The notes under the pieces are model-generated. The model searched no databases, was not told where the DNA came from, and saw only the letters and a program-made list of their open reading frames with translations. This document shows positions 1 to 6,689 of a DNA stretch of 15,708 nt, piece after piece (within the stretch, counting starts at the first letter, position 1; each line of letters begins with the position of its first letter). The position numbers and the translations under genes are program-made. Source of the stretch: Dehalococcoidia bacterium (GTDB lineage: Bacteria; Chloroflexota; Dehalococcoidia; GIF9; AB-539-J10). Location: the NCBI GenBank assembly GCA_003562555.1, contig PWUO01000193.1, forward strand, positions 1 through 15,708, given 5' to 3'.

Positions 1-276
1 AATACCGAGCATGGTTGCTGGAGGCATCAACGCACAGATAGAACCAGCGAGCGACAGTCCCCAGTGCCGGCGTTGAAGCGAGAAGATACCGCCAACAAGT
101 GCGACGATCCCTGTGCCGAGGTAAAGCGCACTGAACAGCACAACTGAGACCAAAGCAGATCGGAACGGTGCAGCGACGGTCATTCCCAGCGAGATGATGA
201 ACGCGAACAGGAGTATGAGTGCCCCCGCAACGATGGAGAGTACTCCTGCAACCGTTGGCTTCCAGGTCTTCTGCAT
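1..276 (-). CDS. Small multi-TM membrane protein, third copy of a tandem family (partial)
   Basis: This gene runs off the left edge, leaving 92 N-terminal residues. It starts at ATG 276 with a purine-rich AAGGGGG stretch just upstream. The protein opens with MQKTWKPTVAGVLSIVAGAL, which closely matches the starts of the next two genes. It then shows hydrophobic stretches at about residues 11-35, 42-70 and 78-92, with the shared RR.WGLSLAGSICAL segment between the last two. The gap to the preceding family gene is only 16 bp, so the genes are very likely co-transcribed. I do not recognise a named family. It looks like one of the small four-helix membrane proteins that occur in paralogous clusters. 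Function is unknown. Confidence 0.7.
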   Translation of the reverse strand, partial: MQKTWKPTVAGVLSIVAGALILLFAFIISLGMTVAAPFRSALVSVVLFSALYLGTGIVALVGGIFSLQRRHWGLSLAGSICALMPPATMLGI

Positions 277-292
277 GTTCTTGCCCCCTTGT

Positions 293-664
293 TCAGGCGA
301 ACTCGTCTCTTCCCATAGCGATGAACACTATCGCCAACACGCCGAGGATTGTGATCTGAGCGGCGATCAGCGCGCATATCGCTCCGGCAAGTGCCATTGG
401 CCAGGACCTGCGTCGAACTGCGCACGCTCCACCCGCTATGGCTATGATACCCAGTATAAGCAGTGGTATCGCAAATATGCCGAACAGAGGAAACGGGATG
501 AAGCTAAGAATTCCCGACAGGCCGATTGTGGCAAGCAATCCCGAGAGTACTCCTCCAAAGATCAGGAGAGTCAGCGCCGCTGCCACGCTCAGTGAACCCG
601 AAACTATGCTGAGCACTCCCCCTGTCACAGGTTTCCAGGTGTAGTTCCCGCGATCCTTAGTCAT
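293..664 (-). CDS. Small multi-TM membrane protein, second copy of a tandem family
   Basis: The product has 123 residues and about four hydrophobic segments (roughly 13-36, 40-58, 60-82 and 90-117). Family signatures are an N-terminal YTWKPVTGGVLSIVSG, a central PFPLFGIFAIPLLILG, the RRRSWPMALAGAICAL turn and a C-terminal LGVLAIVFIAMGRDEF. The first gene of the array ends in nearly the same way (VMSRDEF). The ATG at 664 has only a distant AGAGGA upstream, so translation may depend on coupling to the preceding gene 51 bp away. No catalytic motif is visible. It is an integral membrane protein of unknown role, and I cannot assign a numbered DUF with confidence. Confidence 0.75.
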   Translation of the reverse strand: MTKDRGNYTWKPVTGGVLSIVSGSLSVAAALTLLIFGGVLSGLLATIGLSGILSFIPFPLFGIFAIPLLILGIIAIAGGACAVRRRSWPMALAGAICALIAAQITILGVLAIVFIAMGRDEFA

Positions 665-715
665 GTCGATTGGTGAAGTCCTCTTACCTGCATGCCGCCG
701 GCATGAGAGCTGCCA

Positions 716-1060
716 CTAGAATTCGTCTCGCGACATCACGACGAAGACGATCGAGAGGACTCCGAGCAGCGTGGAGAAGAGCAGTGCGCAGATTCCTCCG
801 GCCAGTGCAAGCCCCCACCGCTTGCGCTGCAGGGCGCTGATACCGCCGAGTAGCGTGACGACACCAAGGAGGATAAGTGGCAGCCCGACTAGGGCGATGA
901 GGGGGAGTGGCACAAGAAAGAACGCTCCCGGCATGTCTCCAATATTCATCCCCCCGGCAACCAGACCTGCTGCCAGTATGACCGCAGCACCGGTTACCAG
1001 TTGCATCGCTCCTGCGACGATCTCAAGCACTCCGGCGACCGTGGGCCTCCATGTCGTCAT
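716..1060 (-). CDS. Small multi-TM membrane protein, first copy of a tandem family
   Basis: The product has 114 residues from ATG 1060, chosen because AGAGGAG sits about 5 nt upstream. An in-frame GTG at 1075 would add five residues but would use the same Shine-Dalgarno as coding sequence. The protein begins MTTWRPTVAGVLEIVAG, has a proline-rich VPLPLIALVGLPLILLG segment, then QRKRWGLALAGGICAL and ends LSIVFVVMSRDEF. This is the same architecture as the two genes that follow. It lies first behind a near-consensus promoter, so it probably leads a three-gene (or longer) operon. Divergence between copies is large, with only the ends and the RR.W turn well kept. That suggests old duplications rather than a recent amplification. 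Function is unknown. Confidence 0.75.
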   Translation of the reverse strand: MTTWRPTVAGVLEIVAGAMQLVTGAAVILAAGLVAGGMNIGDMPGAFFLVPLPLIALVGLPLILLGVVTLLGGISALQRKRWGLALAGGICALLFSTLLGVLSIVFVVMSRDEF

Positions 1061-1084
1061 GTCATCTCCTCTCACAACTGTGCC

Positions 1085-1113
1085 ACTCTACTGCGACGTC
1101 TCACGATTGTCAA
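1085..1113 (-). promoter_or_regulatory. Sigma-70-type promoter for the small membrane protein array
   Basis: On the minus strand a perfect TTGACA (1113-1108) is followed after exactly 17 bp by TAGAGT (1090-1085), which matches four of six -10 bases. The predicted transcript would start near 1078, about 18 nt before the ATG at 1060, leaving just room for the AGAGGAG ribosome binding site. It is the best-looking promoter in the window. Confidence 0.65.
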
Positions 1114-1213
1114 AGGGCAGAGGTTTCTCAGCCAGTCTCCGATGTCCCGAGCAAAGGTCACCTGCAGTCCGCCGGTGTCTGTCCATGAAACGGTCACGGA
1201 GCAACCCGTTGAC

Positions 1214-2209
1214 TTAGTAGCCGCGCCGCTTGTTCACCACACTTCGCAGTGGTTCGCCCCGCACGTATCTGCCCAGGTTCTGCAGAAACAGATCCTGCAC
1301 CAAACGAGGGTATGCGGGGACGTTCCCGGCGATGTGCGGACTGTAGATGACGTTGGGAAGATCCCACAGCGGACTGTCCTGTGGCAGGGGCTCCTGCTCA
1401 AATACATCGAGAGCCGCGGCTGCGATCTGGCCCTGCTTGAGTGCAATGGCAAGTGCAGACTCATCGATCGTCGGTCCCCGAGACACGTTGATGAGAAGTG
1501 CGTCATTCTTCATGAGCGATAATTGCGCAGGGCCGATTAAGTGGTACGTTTCCGGGGTCAGCGGGGTGGCCATGACAACGAAGTCGCTTTCAGACAAAAG
1601 GCGATTGATCTGTGCAAGAGGCAGAAGCAGGTCGGCATATCGCGCCCCGGTGGGTCTCTTCGTCGAGCGCCGGGTGGCGATGACCCACATGTCGAAAGCC
1701 TTGGCGACTCGCGCCACTTTCTGTCCGATGCTCCCGTATCCTACGATGCCCATGGTGCGTCCCTTGAGCACTCCCGTCTGGAACGGTTCCCAGATCCTCG
1801 ACTGCTTCTGTCGAGCGCATTCGAGAGTCCCCTTCACGTGTACGAGGCAGGCCTGTATGGCCAGTTCGGCGGGACCGTAGCTGTGAACTCCACCTACGTT
1901 GGTAAGGACGATCGCACTTTCGCGGAACTGCTCGTTCATGAGCAGCCGATCCACACCCGCGCGGGTAACCTGTATCCATTTCAATCGGGGGGCTCGGTGA
2001 ATCAGGTCTACAGGAATCCGGATGCCGGCATAGACGTCCGCTGTCCCGAGCATCTCGTCCAGAAGGGCGATGGCGTCGCTGTCGCCTCGTGTCTCGGAGG
2101 TGATGAGGCTCCCCACATGTCTCACGTGGATCCGTGGATCAATTGCCTCGATCTCCGGGAGCACGTCCTCTGATATCTCATCGCTGACGAGTACATTTAT
2201 AGGTTCCAC
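1214..2209 (-). CDS. D-2-hydroxyacid dehydrogenase (NAD(P)-dependent), copy 2
   Basis: The product has 331 residues, the usual length for this family, which interconverts 2-keto acids and D-2-hydroxy acids in the cytoplasm. The start is a GTG with an excellent AAGGAGGT six bases upstream. The Rossmann motif G157-x-G159-x-x-G162 lies in VGYGSIG. The catalytic triad is visible as R244 (NVSRG), E273 (EQEP) and H292 (SPHIAG). After the second beta strand comes ATRRSTKR instead of an acidic residue. In this family such basic residues usually mean NADPH rather than NADH preference. The gene follows a paralogue by 82 bp on the same strand and is probably co-transcribed with it. Substrate cannot be read from sequence; glyoxylate/hydroxypyruvate reductase-like activity is possible. 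Confidence 0.9.
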   Translation of the reverse strand: MEPINVLVSDEISEDVLPEIEAIDPRIHVRHVGSLITSETRGDSDAIALLDEMLGTADVYAGIRIPVDLIHRAPRLKWIQVTRAGVDRLLMNEQFRESAIVLTNVGGVHSYGPAELAIQACLVHVKGTLECARQKQSRIWEPFQTGVLKGRTMGIVGYGSIGQKVARVAKAFDMWVIATRRSTKRPTGARYADLLLPLAQINRLLSESDFVVMATPLTPETYHLIGPAQLSLMKNDALLINVSRGPTIDESALAIALKQGQIAAAALDVFEQEPLPQDSPLWDLPNVIYSPHIAGNVPAYPRLVQDLFLQNLGRYVRGEPLRSVVNKRRGY

Positions 2210-2282
2210 AGCTACCTCCTTGCAGATCGGCCGGCATCAATACGGCTCGTGACGGTTTCGGTGTCGACCCTGGTTTGTGTGG

Positions 2283-2294
2283 TGACACGTGTCA
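2283..2294. repeat. 12-bp perfect palindrome TGACACGTGTCA
   Basis: TGACACGTGTCA is a perfect palindrome whose last three bases form the stop codon of the upstream dehydrogenase. It sits at the start of the 82-bp gap between the paired dehydrogenases. It could be an operator for the second gene or a chance CACGTG-centred palindrome. It has no T-run, so it is not a terminator. Confidence 0.3.
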
Positions 2295-3284
2295 GTACCC
2301 GCGCTGCTTGTCAATCACATTTCGTAGTCGTCGTCCTTCTACATAGCGCTTCAGGTTGTCGAGGAACACGTTGAGGACCATGTCAGGGTACTCTGCAAGC
2401 CATCCCGCGATATGCGGACTGTAGAATAATCCGGGGAGGTCCAGCAGGGGACTGTCGGCAGGAAGTGGTTCGGTCGCAAACACGTCCATCGCCGCACCCG
2501 CGATTATCTGCTGCCTCAGCGCCTTTTCAAGTGCCAACTCATCAACTATTGGGCCGCGTGACACGTTTACCAGGAACGCAGAACGCTTCATCTTGGCGAA
2601 TTGCTCCGTGCCGATGAGGTGGTGCGTCTCACGGGTCAAAGGCAGCGTCAAGACGACGAAATCACTTTCCTCGAGCAGTCGGCTGAGTTGATGTCCTGGC
2701 AGCAGCAGGTCTGCGTAACGCGCACTTCCAGGTTGTCGTTGTGAACGCCGGAGGCCGATCACACGCATCTCGAAAGCAGCGGCGATTCGTGCGACCCGCC
2801 GTCCTATGTGTCCGAAGCCGACGATGCCCATGGTCTTGCCCCGAAGGATAATGGGGTTATAGGGTTCCCACAGGTGAAGCTCCTTCTGTCGGTAGCACTC
2901 ACGAACGTTCTTGGCAAGGGTGACGCATGCGGTGATCGCGAACTCGGCGATGGCGAAGCTATGCAGATTTGCTGCGTTCGTCAGTACGATATCGCTGGAT
3001 CGAAGTGTGTCATCGATCGCGTGGTCCACACCTGCGCTGGTAAGCTGTACCCACCTTAGATTGGGTGCCCTCTGAAGGAGGCTGGTCGGCAGGCGCAGGC
3101 CTGCCACCACTTCGGCCGTCCGCAGCAGTTCATCCAAGCTGCGGGTTGCGGCTGCGTCGCCTATTGCCTCCGCTTTCATCAGCGAGCCGATGTGGATGAC
3201 CTCGATACGGGGATCTATGGCAGCGATACGGGGCACCGTGTCCTCGAACAGGGGTGAGTTCACAAGAACTCTGAGCGCTTCCAT
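2292..3284 (-). CDS. D-2-hydroxyacid dehydrogenase (NAD(P)-dependent), copy 1
   Basis: The product has 330 residues and starts at ATG 3284 with AGGAG about 8 nt upstream. It has the same fold and order as the following gene: an N-terminal catalytic segment to about residue 100, then the coenzyme-binding domain with G156-x-G158-x-x-G161 (VGFGHIG), and catalytic R243 (NVSRG), E272 (ATEP) and H291 (SPHIAG). IGLRRSQRQ after the second strand again has arginines where NADH-using enzymes carry Asp or Glu, which favours NADPH. The two proteins align end to end with near identity at the C terminus (both end in RGY). They differ in the substrate-facing N-terminal half. That pattern fits duplication followed by substrate divergence. 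Confidence 0.9.
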   Translation of the reverse strand: MEALRVLVNSPLFEDTVPRIAAIDPRIEVIHIGSLMKAEAIGDAAATRSLDELLRTAEVVAGLRLPTSLLQRAPNLRWVQLTSAGVDHAIDDTLRSSDIVLTNAANLHSFAIAEFAITACVTLAKNVRECYRQKELHLWEPYNPIILRGKTMGIVGFGHIGRRVARIAAAFEMRVIGLRRSQRQPGSARYADLLLPGHQLSRLLEESDFVVLTLPLTRETHHLIGTEQFAKMKRSAFLVNVSRGPIVDELALEKALRQQIIAGAAMDVFATEPLPADSPLLDLPGLFYSPHIAGWLAEYPDMVLNVFLDNLKRYVEGRRLRNVIDKQRGY

Positions 3285-3314
3285 GGTCCGTCTCCTAATA
3301 CCCGAGTTTACAAG

Positions 3315-3344
3315 ACGCTACAACCTTAGTGAACTCGAGGTCAA
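3315..3344 (-). promoter_or_regulatory. Candidate promoter for the dehydrogenase pair
   Basis: On the minus strand TTGACC (3344-3339) is followed after 18 bp by TAGCGT (3320-3315). The -35 is good and the -10 is weak, matching three of six bases. It lies in the short gap between the histidine kinase stop and the first dehydrogenase, about 30 bp before the start codon. Confidence 0.35.
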
Positions 3345-3361
3345 GCTGCCCTCATGAGAAG

Positions 3362-4510
3362 TCACTGCGGCACGTGTGGTGGCGGCGTAGTCACGGGAAG
3401 CGTGAAGGAGAAGATGCTTCCTTCCCCGATCTTGCTTCGAACCGATACCGACCCCCCGTGCGCTTCGATGAGCTGTTTGACTATGGCCAGGCCGATCCCG
3501 GACCCGGATCGGCTTCGCTCACGCGCAGGGTCAACCTTAAAGAAGTGCTCAAACACATGCGGCAGATCCTCGGCGGAGATTCCAGAGCCTGTGTCCTTGA
3601 CCGAGACCGTGAGAAAGGACTCGGGTTCGGGATGTACCCGCACTTCGATGTCGCCGCCACGTGGCGTATGTCTGATCGCGTTGTCGAGCAGGTTGCGCAG
3701 GACCTGTCCGATTCGGACGGGATCGGCATATACGTCTGGCGTAGGCGAGTCAGGAAGTTCCAGCGTCAGGTGAATGCCTTGCGAGGAAGCCCACTCTCGA
3801 TAGGGAGCGACGATCGACATCGAGAGAGCAGAGAGGTTGACGTCTTCGCGCCTGAGGCTGAGTTGTCCTGCTTCTGCGAGTGACAGATCTCTGAGATCGG
3901 TAATGAGGCGGGATAGCAATACGGCTTCTTCGTGCACCGGAGCGATCGTCTCCTGGGAGGGTAGGACTACACCGTCGTGCCATGCCTCGAGGTTTCCCTG
4001 GATGATGCTGAGAGGAGTCCTCAGTTCGTGGACGACGTCCGCAAGCAGTTGTCTCCGTCTCTTCTCATTCTCCTCCAGCTTCTCTGCCATGCTGTTGAAG
4101 GCCACCGCAAGCTCGCCTATCTCATCGCGTGTTTGTGGAGCTACCCGTTGAGACAGATCCCCCTCTCGAATTCGCTGAGCCGAAGCCTTGAGATTGTTGA
4201 CGGGGTCGGTGATCAGTCGACTGAAGATTACCGCGAGCCCAACGGCGGCAATCCCGGCGACGACGGCTGCCTGCCACAGAGAGGTACGAATCGCATCCAG
4301 ATATGCCAGCTCGAGCGTTCCGGTCACGGAGCGGCCCTGATGATTACCTGCTCCACCGTGTGACTCACAGCAGTTATCCGGACATACCTGTCTGCAGTAG
4401 TCGGCGAATTCGGCTTCAACTCGCTGTCCCACCCAGAGTGCGACGACGAGAACTGCCACGAGCGAGACAAGGACAAACAGGATGCTAAGCTTGAGTGTCA
4501 GACTGCGCAT
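3362..4510 (-). CDS. Membrane sensor histidine kinase with Cys-rich extracytoplasmic loop
   Basis: The product has 382 residues. TM1 is about residues 8-28 and TM2 about 80-98. Between them is a loop of only about 50 residues that holds C39, C43, C47, C48, H51 and H57. A HAMP domain follows (about 99-150), then the HisKA phospho-acceptor H161 in HELRTP. The ATPase domain shows the N box (N277), G1 box D306-T-G-S-G and G2 box G336-S-G-I-G. Loops this short cannot fold a PAS or Cache domain, so the Cys/His cluster is likely the sensing element, for a metal ion or thiol redox state. The start overlaps the response regulator by 26 bp with GGAGG nine bases upstream, indicating translational coupling. 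Its cognate partner is the preceding gene. Signal identity is inferred. Confidence 0.92.
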   Translation of the reverse strand: MRSLTLKLSILFVLVSLVAVLVVALWVGQRVEAEFADYCRQVCPDNCCESHGGAGNHQGRSVTGTLELAYLDAIRTSLWQAAVVAGIAAVGLAVIFSRLITDPVNNLKASAQRIREGDLSQRVAPQTRDEIGELAVAFNSMAEKLEENEKRRRQLLADVVHELRTPLSIIQGNLEAWHDGVVLPSQETIAPVHEEAVLLSRLITDLRDLSLAEAGQLSLRREDVNLSALSMSIVAPYREWASSQGIHLTLELPDSPTPDVYADPVRIGQVLRNLLDNAIRHTPRGGDIEVRVHPEPESFLTVSVKDTGSGISAEDLPHVFEHFFKVDPARERSRSGSGIGLAIVKQLIEAHGGSVSVRSKIGEGSIFSFTLPVTTPPPHVPQ

Positions 4511-5201
4511 TCGTGCCCGCCTCCAGCTTGTACCCGACTCCCCGCACTGTGATTAATGGGGTGGATGCATCGGGCGAGGCTTCGAGCATCTTCTGTCGGA
4601 TGTTCTTGATATGTGCATCGATGGTGCGTTCATATCCCTCGAAGTCGATGCCGAATACGTGGTCCAACAGCTGAGTTCTCGAATAGACATGTCCCCGGTT
4701 GCGGGCGAGGAACTCGATAATGGCGAACTCTCTCGAAGTGAGTCGCAACGGTTTGTCGCGGTAGGTGACCTCGTAGCGTGATGGATCAACAACGAGATCG
4801 GGGAGCACCATGACGCGCCGATTGTCGACGGAAGGGTCGCGACGCCTGAGTACGGCTTTCACCCGGGCGACCAACTCTCTCGGGCTGAATGGTTTGGTCA
4901 CATAGTCGTCGGCGCCTAACTCGAGGCCGACAATCCGGTCGGCCTCTTCATCGCGAGCGGTTAGCATGATGATGGGAACGCTGGAATTCTGGCGAAGCGC
5001 CTTGCAGACTTCGAGGCCATCCATTCCGGGCAGATTGAGATCCAGAAGGACGAGGTCGGGGTGCCGACGCTCGACGATGTCGAGTGCGATGACTCCATCC
5101 GTCGCGCAGAGTACCCCGTAGCCGCTGCGCTCAAGATAGGCGCGCAACAGATCGCACACTTTCGGTTCGTCGTCGACAACAAGGATTATACCTGTACCCA
5201 T
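4485..5201 (-). CDS. OmpR/PhoB-family response regulator
   Basis: The product has 238 residues from ATG 5201. The receiver domain shows the acidic pair D10-D11, phospho-acceptor D54 (VLLDLNLPG), T81 (MLTARD) and K103 (VTKPFSP). A PhoB-type winged helix follows at about 130-228, with a recognition region around RTIDAHIKNIRQK. ATG 5201 was chosen because the receiver core begins immediately after it and GGAG lies upstream. In-frame ATGs at 5234 and 5276 would add an atypical tail without a good binding site. The gene overlaps the downstream kinase by 26 bp. Members of this family bind tandem 11-bp-spaced direct repeats, and such repeats lie upstream of the adjacent Cys-rich gene, which is its most likely nearby target. 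Confidence 0.92.
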   Translation of the reverse strand: MGTGIILVVDDEPKVCDLLRAYLERSGYGVLCATDGVIALDIVERRHPDLVLLDLNLPGMDGLEVCKALRQNSSVPIIMLTARDEEADRIVGLELGADDYVTKPFSPRELVARVKAVLRRRDPSVDNRRVMVLPDLVVDPSRYEVTYRDKPLRLTSREFAIIEFLARNRGHVYSRTQLLDHVFGIDFEGYERTIDAHIKNIRQKMLEASPDASTPLITVRGVGYKLEAGTNAQSDTQA

Positions 5202-5291
5202 GTCTTCCGAGCTCTCCAAGATTGCGGAAGGCATGGTATCACAGTCGGACGGATTGTAATGACGAATGAAACTCATCGATGTTCCTTGGAG

Positions 5292-5319
5292 ACCGGCCCC
5301 GCAGATGCGCGGGGCCGGT
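5292..5319. terminator. Strong GC hairpin between the Cys-rich gene and the response regulator
   Basis: A perfect 11-bp stem (ACCGGCCCCGC paired with GCGGGGCCGGT) encloses a 6-nt loop. It sits 65 bp past the stop of the Cys-rich protein gene and before the response regulator. There is no T-run on either side, so it is not a classical intrinsic terminator. It may protect the 3' end of the short mRNA or attenuate read-through, making the secreted protein more abundant than the kinase and regulator. Confidence 0.5.
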
Positions 5320-5383
5320 ACCAGTCACGGTGTGAACGTGAGGTCTAAATTCTATGGTGCCTGTTGCATCGACTATCCCGATG

Positions 5384-5887
5384 CTACTGATTTCCCGTGT
5401 ACCATGGTGAATTGGGCGGATACTCGTTCAACGGCTCAGAGTCACACCTGGAGCATCCGTTGTATTCAGTCGATCGAGTCGTCTCTGCTTGCGGAGCACC
5501 ACGGAAGCCGCACGCTCCCCGAAGCCGTGTTCCAGAGTCTCCGTACGTGCAGCATGCTGCATCGCCGCCCTCTGCCACGCGAGGGCAGTCAACCGGGCAC
5601 TCGCGTGCCAAGTAGCATTCCTCTCCGCAGTTGCGAAGCTGATTGAGACTGCAAGACCCACTGCTGCACCACTCACGAGCCTGATCCCGTGTTGCATCCG
5701 TGAACCCCGCACGAAAGATACATGGCAGGGCCAATCTGTTGCCAAGCGAGGCAGAAGGCGATGCGTCCCCTGGAACCGAAGTCCGTAGCCCCGGCAATTG
5801 ATCTGCCGCAACCGCCAGACCTCCACCCAGAAGTACGAGTGGAATGGAGATTGCCAGTGCAATTGCCACCTTTCCGCTCTTTCTCAT
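5384..5887 (-). CDS. Exported cysteine-rich protein (12 Cys), unknown family
   Basis: The product has 167 residues from ATG 5887, chosen because AAGGAGG lies six bases upstream and a clean signal peptide follows. That signal has the basic MRKSGK head, a hydrophobic core at about 8-24 and a likely cleavage after AVAA near residue 28. An ATG ten codons earlier exists but lacks these. The mature part is predicted to be soluble and carries cysteines at 56, 74, 79, 87, 91, 97, 101, 112, 113, 126, 145 and 148. Most lie in pairs three to four residues apart (CX4C, CX3C, CX3C, CC, CX2C). An even number fits six disulfides or multi-site metal binding. No haem CXXCH and no lipobox is present. It precedes a two-component system whose kinase loop is also Cys-rich. 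I do not recognise a family. Confidence 0.8.
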   Translation of the reverse strand: MRKSGKVAIALAISIPLVLLGGGLAVAADQLPGLRTSVPGDASPSASLGNRLALPCIFRAGFTDATRDQAREWCSSGSCSLNQLRNCGEECYLARECPVDCPRVAEGGDAACCTYGDSGTRLRGACGFRGAPQAETTRSTEYNGCSRCDSEPLNEYPPNSPWYTGNQ

Positions 5888-5953
5888 ATCATCCTCCTTG
5901 CACGAAGGTTTGTACAACCTCTCTGATGTGCAGCCTAAAGGTTAGCAATGCAA

Positions 5954-5993
5954 TGTGAAGGCGGCGTGAAGATGCACCTGCGATTGCGTGAAC
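5954..5993 (-). promoter_or_regulatory. Phased direct repeats, candidate operator for the OmpR/PhoB-family regulator
   Basis: Plus-strand 7-mers TGTGAAG (5954), CGTGAAG (5965) and CGTGAAC (5987) start 11 and 22 bp apart, so all lie on the same helix face. Read in the direction of the Cys-rich gene they are GTTCACG, CTTCACG and CTTCACA. This resembles the 7-4-7 direct repeat layout of PhoB boxes and the GTTCACC units of actinobacterial PhoP boxes. A -10-like TAACCT follows nine bases downstream, which is the usual place for activation. The in-phase 11-bp slot at 5976 is degenerate. Confidence 0.55.
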
Positions 5994-6072
5994 CTCGTCC
6001 GATACCAGCACTACCCGATCGTCTGTTTGGAAGCCGCCCGTAGATCGTCCTCAGCTTTGAGGAGATGCGCTG

Positions 6073-6081
6073 TGATACAAT
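6073..6081 (+). promoter_or_regulatory. Extended -10 promoter element for the small-protein operon
   Basis: TGATACAAT fits the extended -10 pattern TGnTANAAT with five of six -10 bases. No good -35 lies 16-18 bp upstream, as is often the case for extended -10 promoters. Transcription from here would give a leader of about 160 nt before the gene at 6247. Confidence 0.4.
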
Positions 6082-6246
6082 TGACTCGCCCATTCGGTCT
6101 TCGGGTGGGAGTTGGGAGGCCACAACATCCGTTGATGGGGCCTCGTGGTGGATATGAGAATGTCCAGGATCCACCCACATGTCGGGTCCCGGTTTGATGA
6201 GTCAGGCAGTCCGTGTGCCGATAGCTGTCTGTGAAGGAGGTGCCGC

Positions 6247-6687
6247 ATGCGAGTCGGCGATTTCTTGGGTGGTCTTTTCGGCAAGAAACGTGACCCTCAG
6301 AATGCCCGGACAGGCATTGGTGAAAGCCCCGCACAGCCCCTCACTCCCGCTGATCTGGCAAGGCAGGAGAAGCTTCGGCAGGATGCGGCGAGACACGAGG
6401 GCATCCTCAACCAGGAGTTCGCGAAGACCCTCGAACATGCTGATGTGGGAATAACGTTTCCGGACTCGGCAGAGGATCCTCTCGCGTATCTGGGCAACCT
6501 TGAGCCTCTTGGACTGTCCTCCGAGGAACGCAAGGTGGTTCGTGAGTGGACGCGCGAGTTGGTGGAGGAGCGGGGAGAGCGTGCCGTCTGGAATTCGCGG
6601 CTGCGATTGAAGCTGGAACTTAGATACCTGGCGTCTGAAGCGGGACTGCACAAGGGAATCGGGCGGTTCCCCGGGGACAGAGGGTAA
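6247..6687 (+). CDS. Hypothetical charged soluble protein
   Basis: The product has 146 residues from ATG 6247 with a textbook GAAGGAGGT about six bases upstream. The N terminus (MRVGDFLGGLFGKKRD) is a short amphipathic, glycine-rich segment followed by a Pro/Ala-rich linker to about residue 35. The rest is predicted largely helical and highly charged (SSEERKVVREWTRELVEERG and beyond). There is no signal peptide, long membrane span, cysteine or recognisable catalytic motif. It is separated from the next gene by two bases, so the two are translationally coupled and probably act together. The N-terminal segment could touch the membrane, in the way phage-shock or division adaptor proteins do, but that is speculation. 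I do not recognise the family. Confidence 0.75.
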   Translation: MRVGDFLGGLFGKKRDPQNARTGIGESPAQPLTPADLARQEKLRQDAARHEGILNQEFAKTLEHADVGITFPDSAEDPLAYLGNLEPLGLSSEERKVVREWTRELVEERGERAVWNSRLRLKLELRYLASEAGLHKGIGRFPGDRG

Positions 6688-6689
6688 GG

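Larger units (their letters stand above)
5888..6246. other. Divergent intergenic regulatory region
   Basis: This 359-bp gap separates the minus-strand Cys-rich gene from the plus-strand small-protein operon. The left half holds phased GTGAAG repeats and possible -10 elements for the Cys-rich gene: TAACCT at 5944-5939 or TACAAA at 5914-5909, minus strand. The right half holds an extended -10 at 6073-6081 for the plus-strand genes and a leader of about 160 nt with a possible weak hairpin (GGTGGAT at 6147 with ATCCACC at 6169). No open reading frame in it is convincing. Confidence 0.6.

Noticed and set aside
1541..2173. 210-codon plus-strand open frame
   Set aside because: It is wholly antisense to a dehydrogenase with all family motifs, and has no recognisable protein features.
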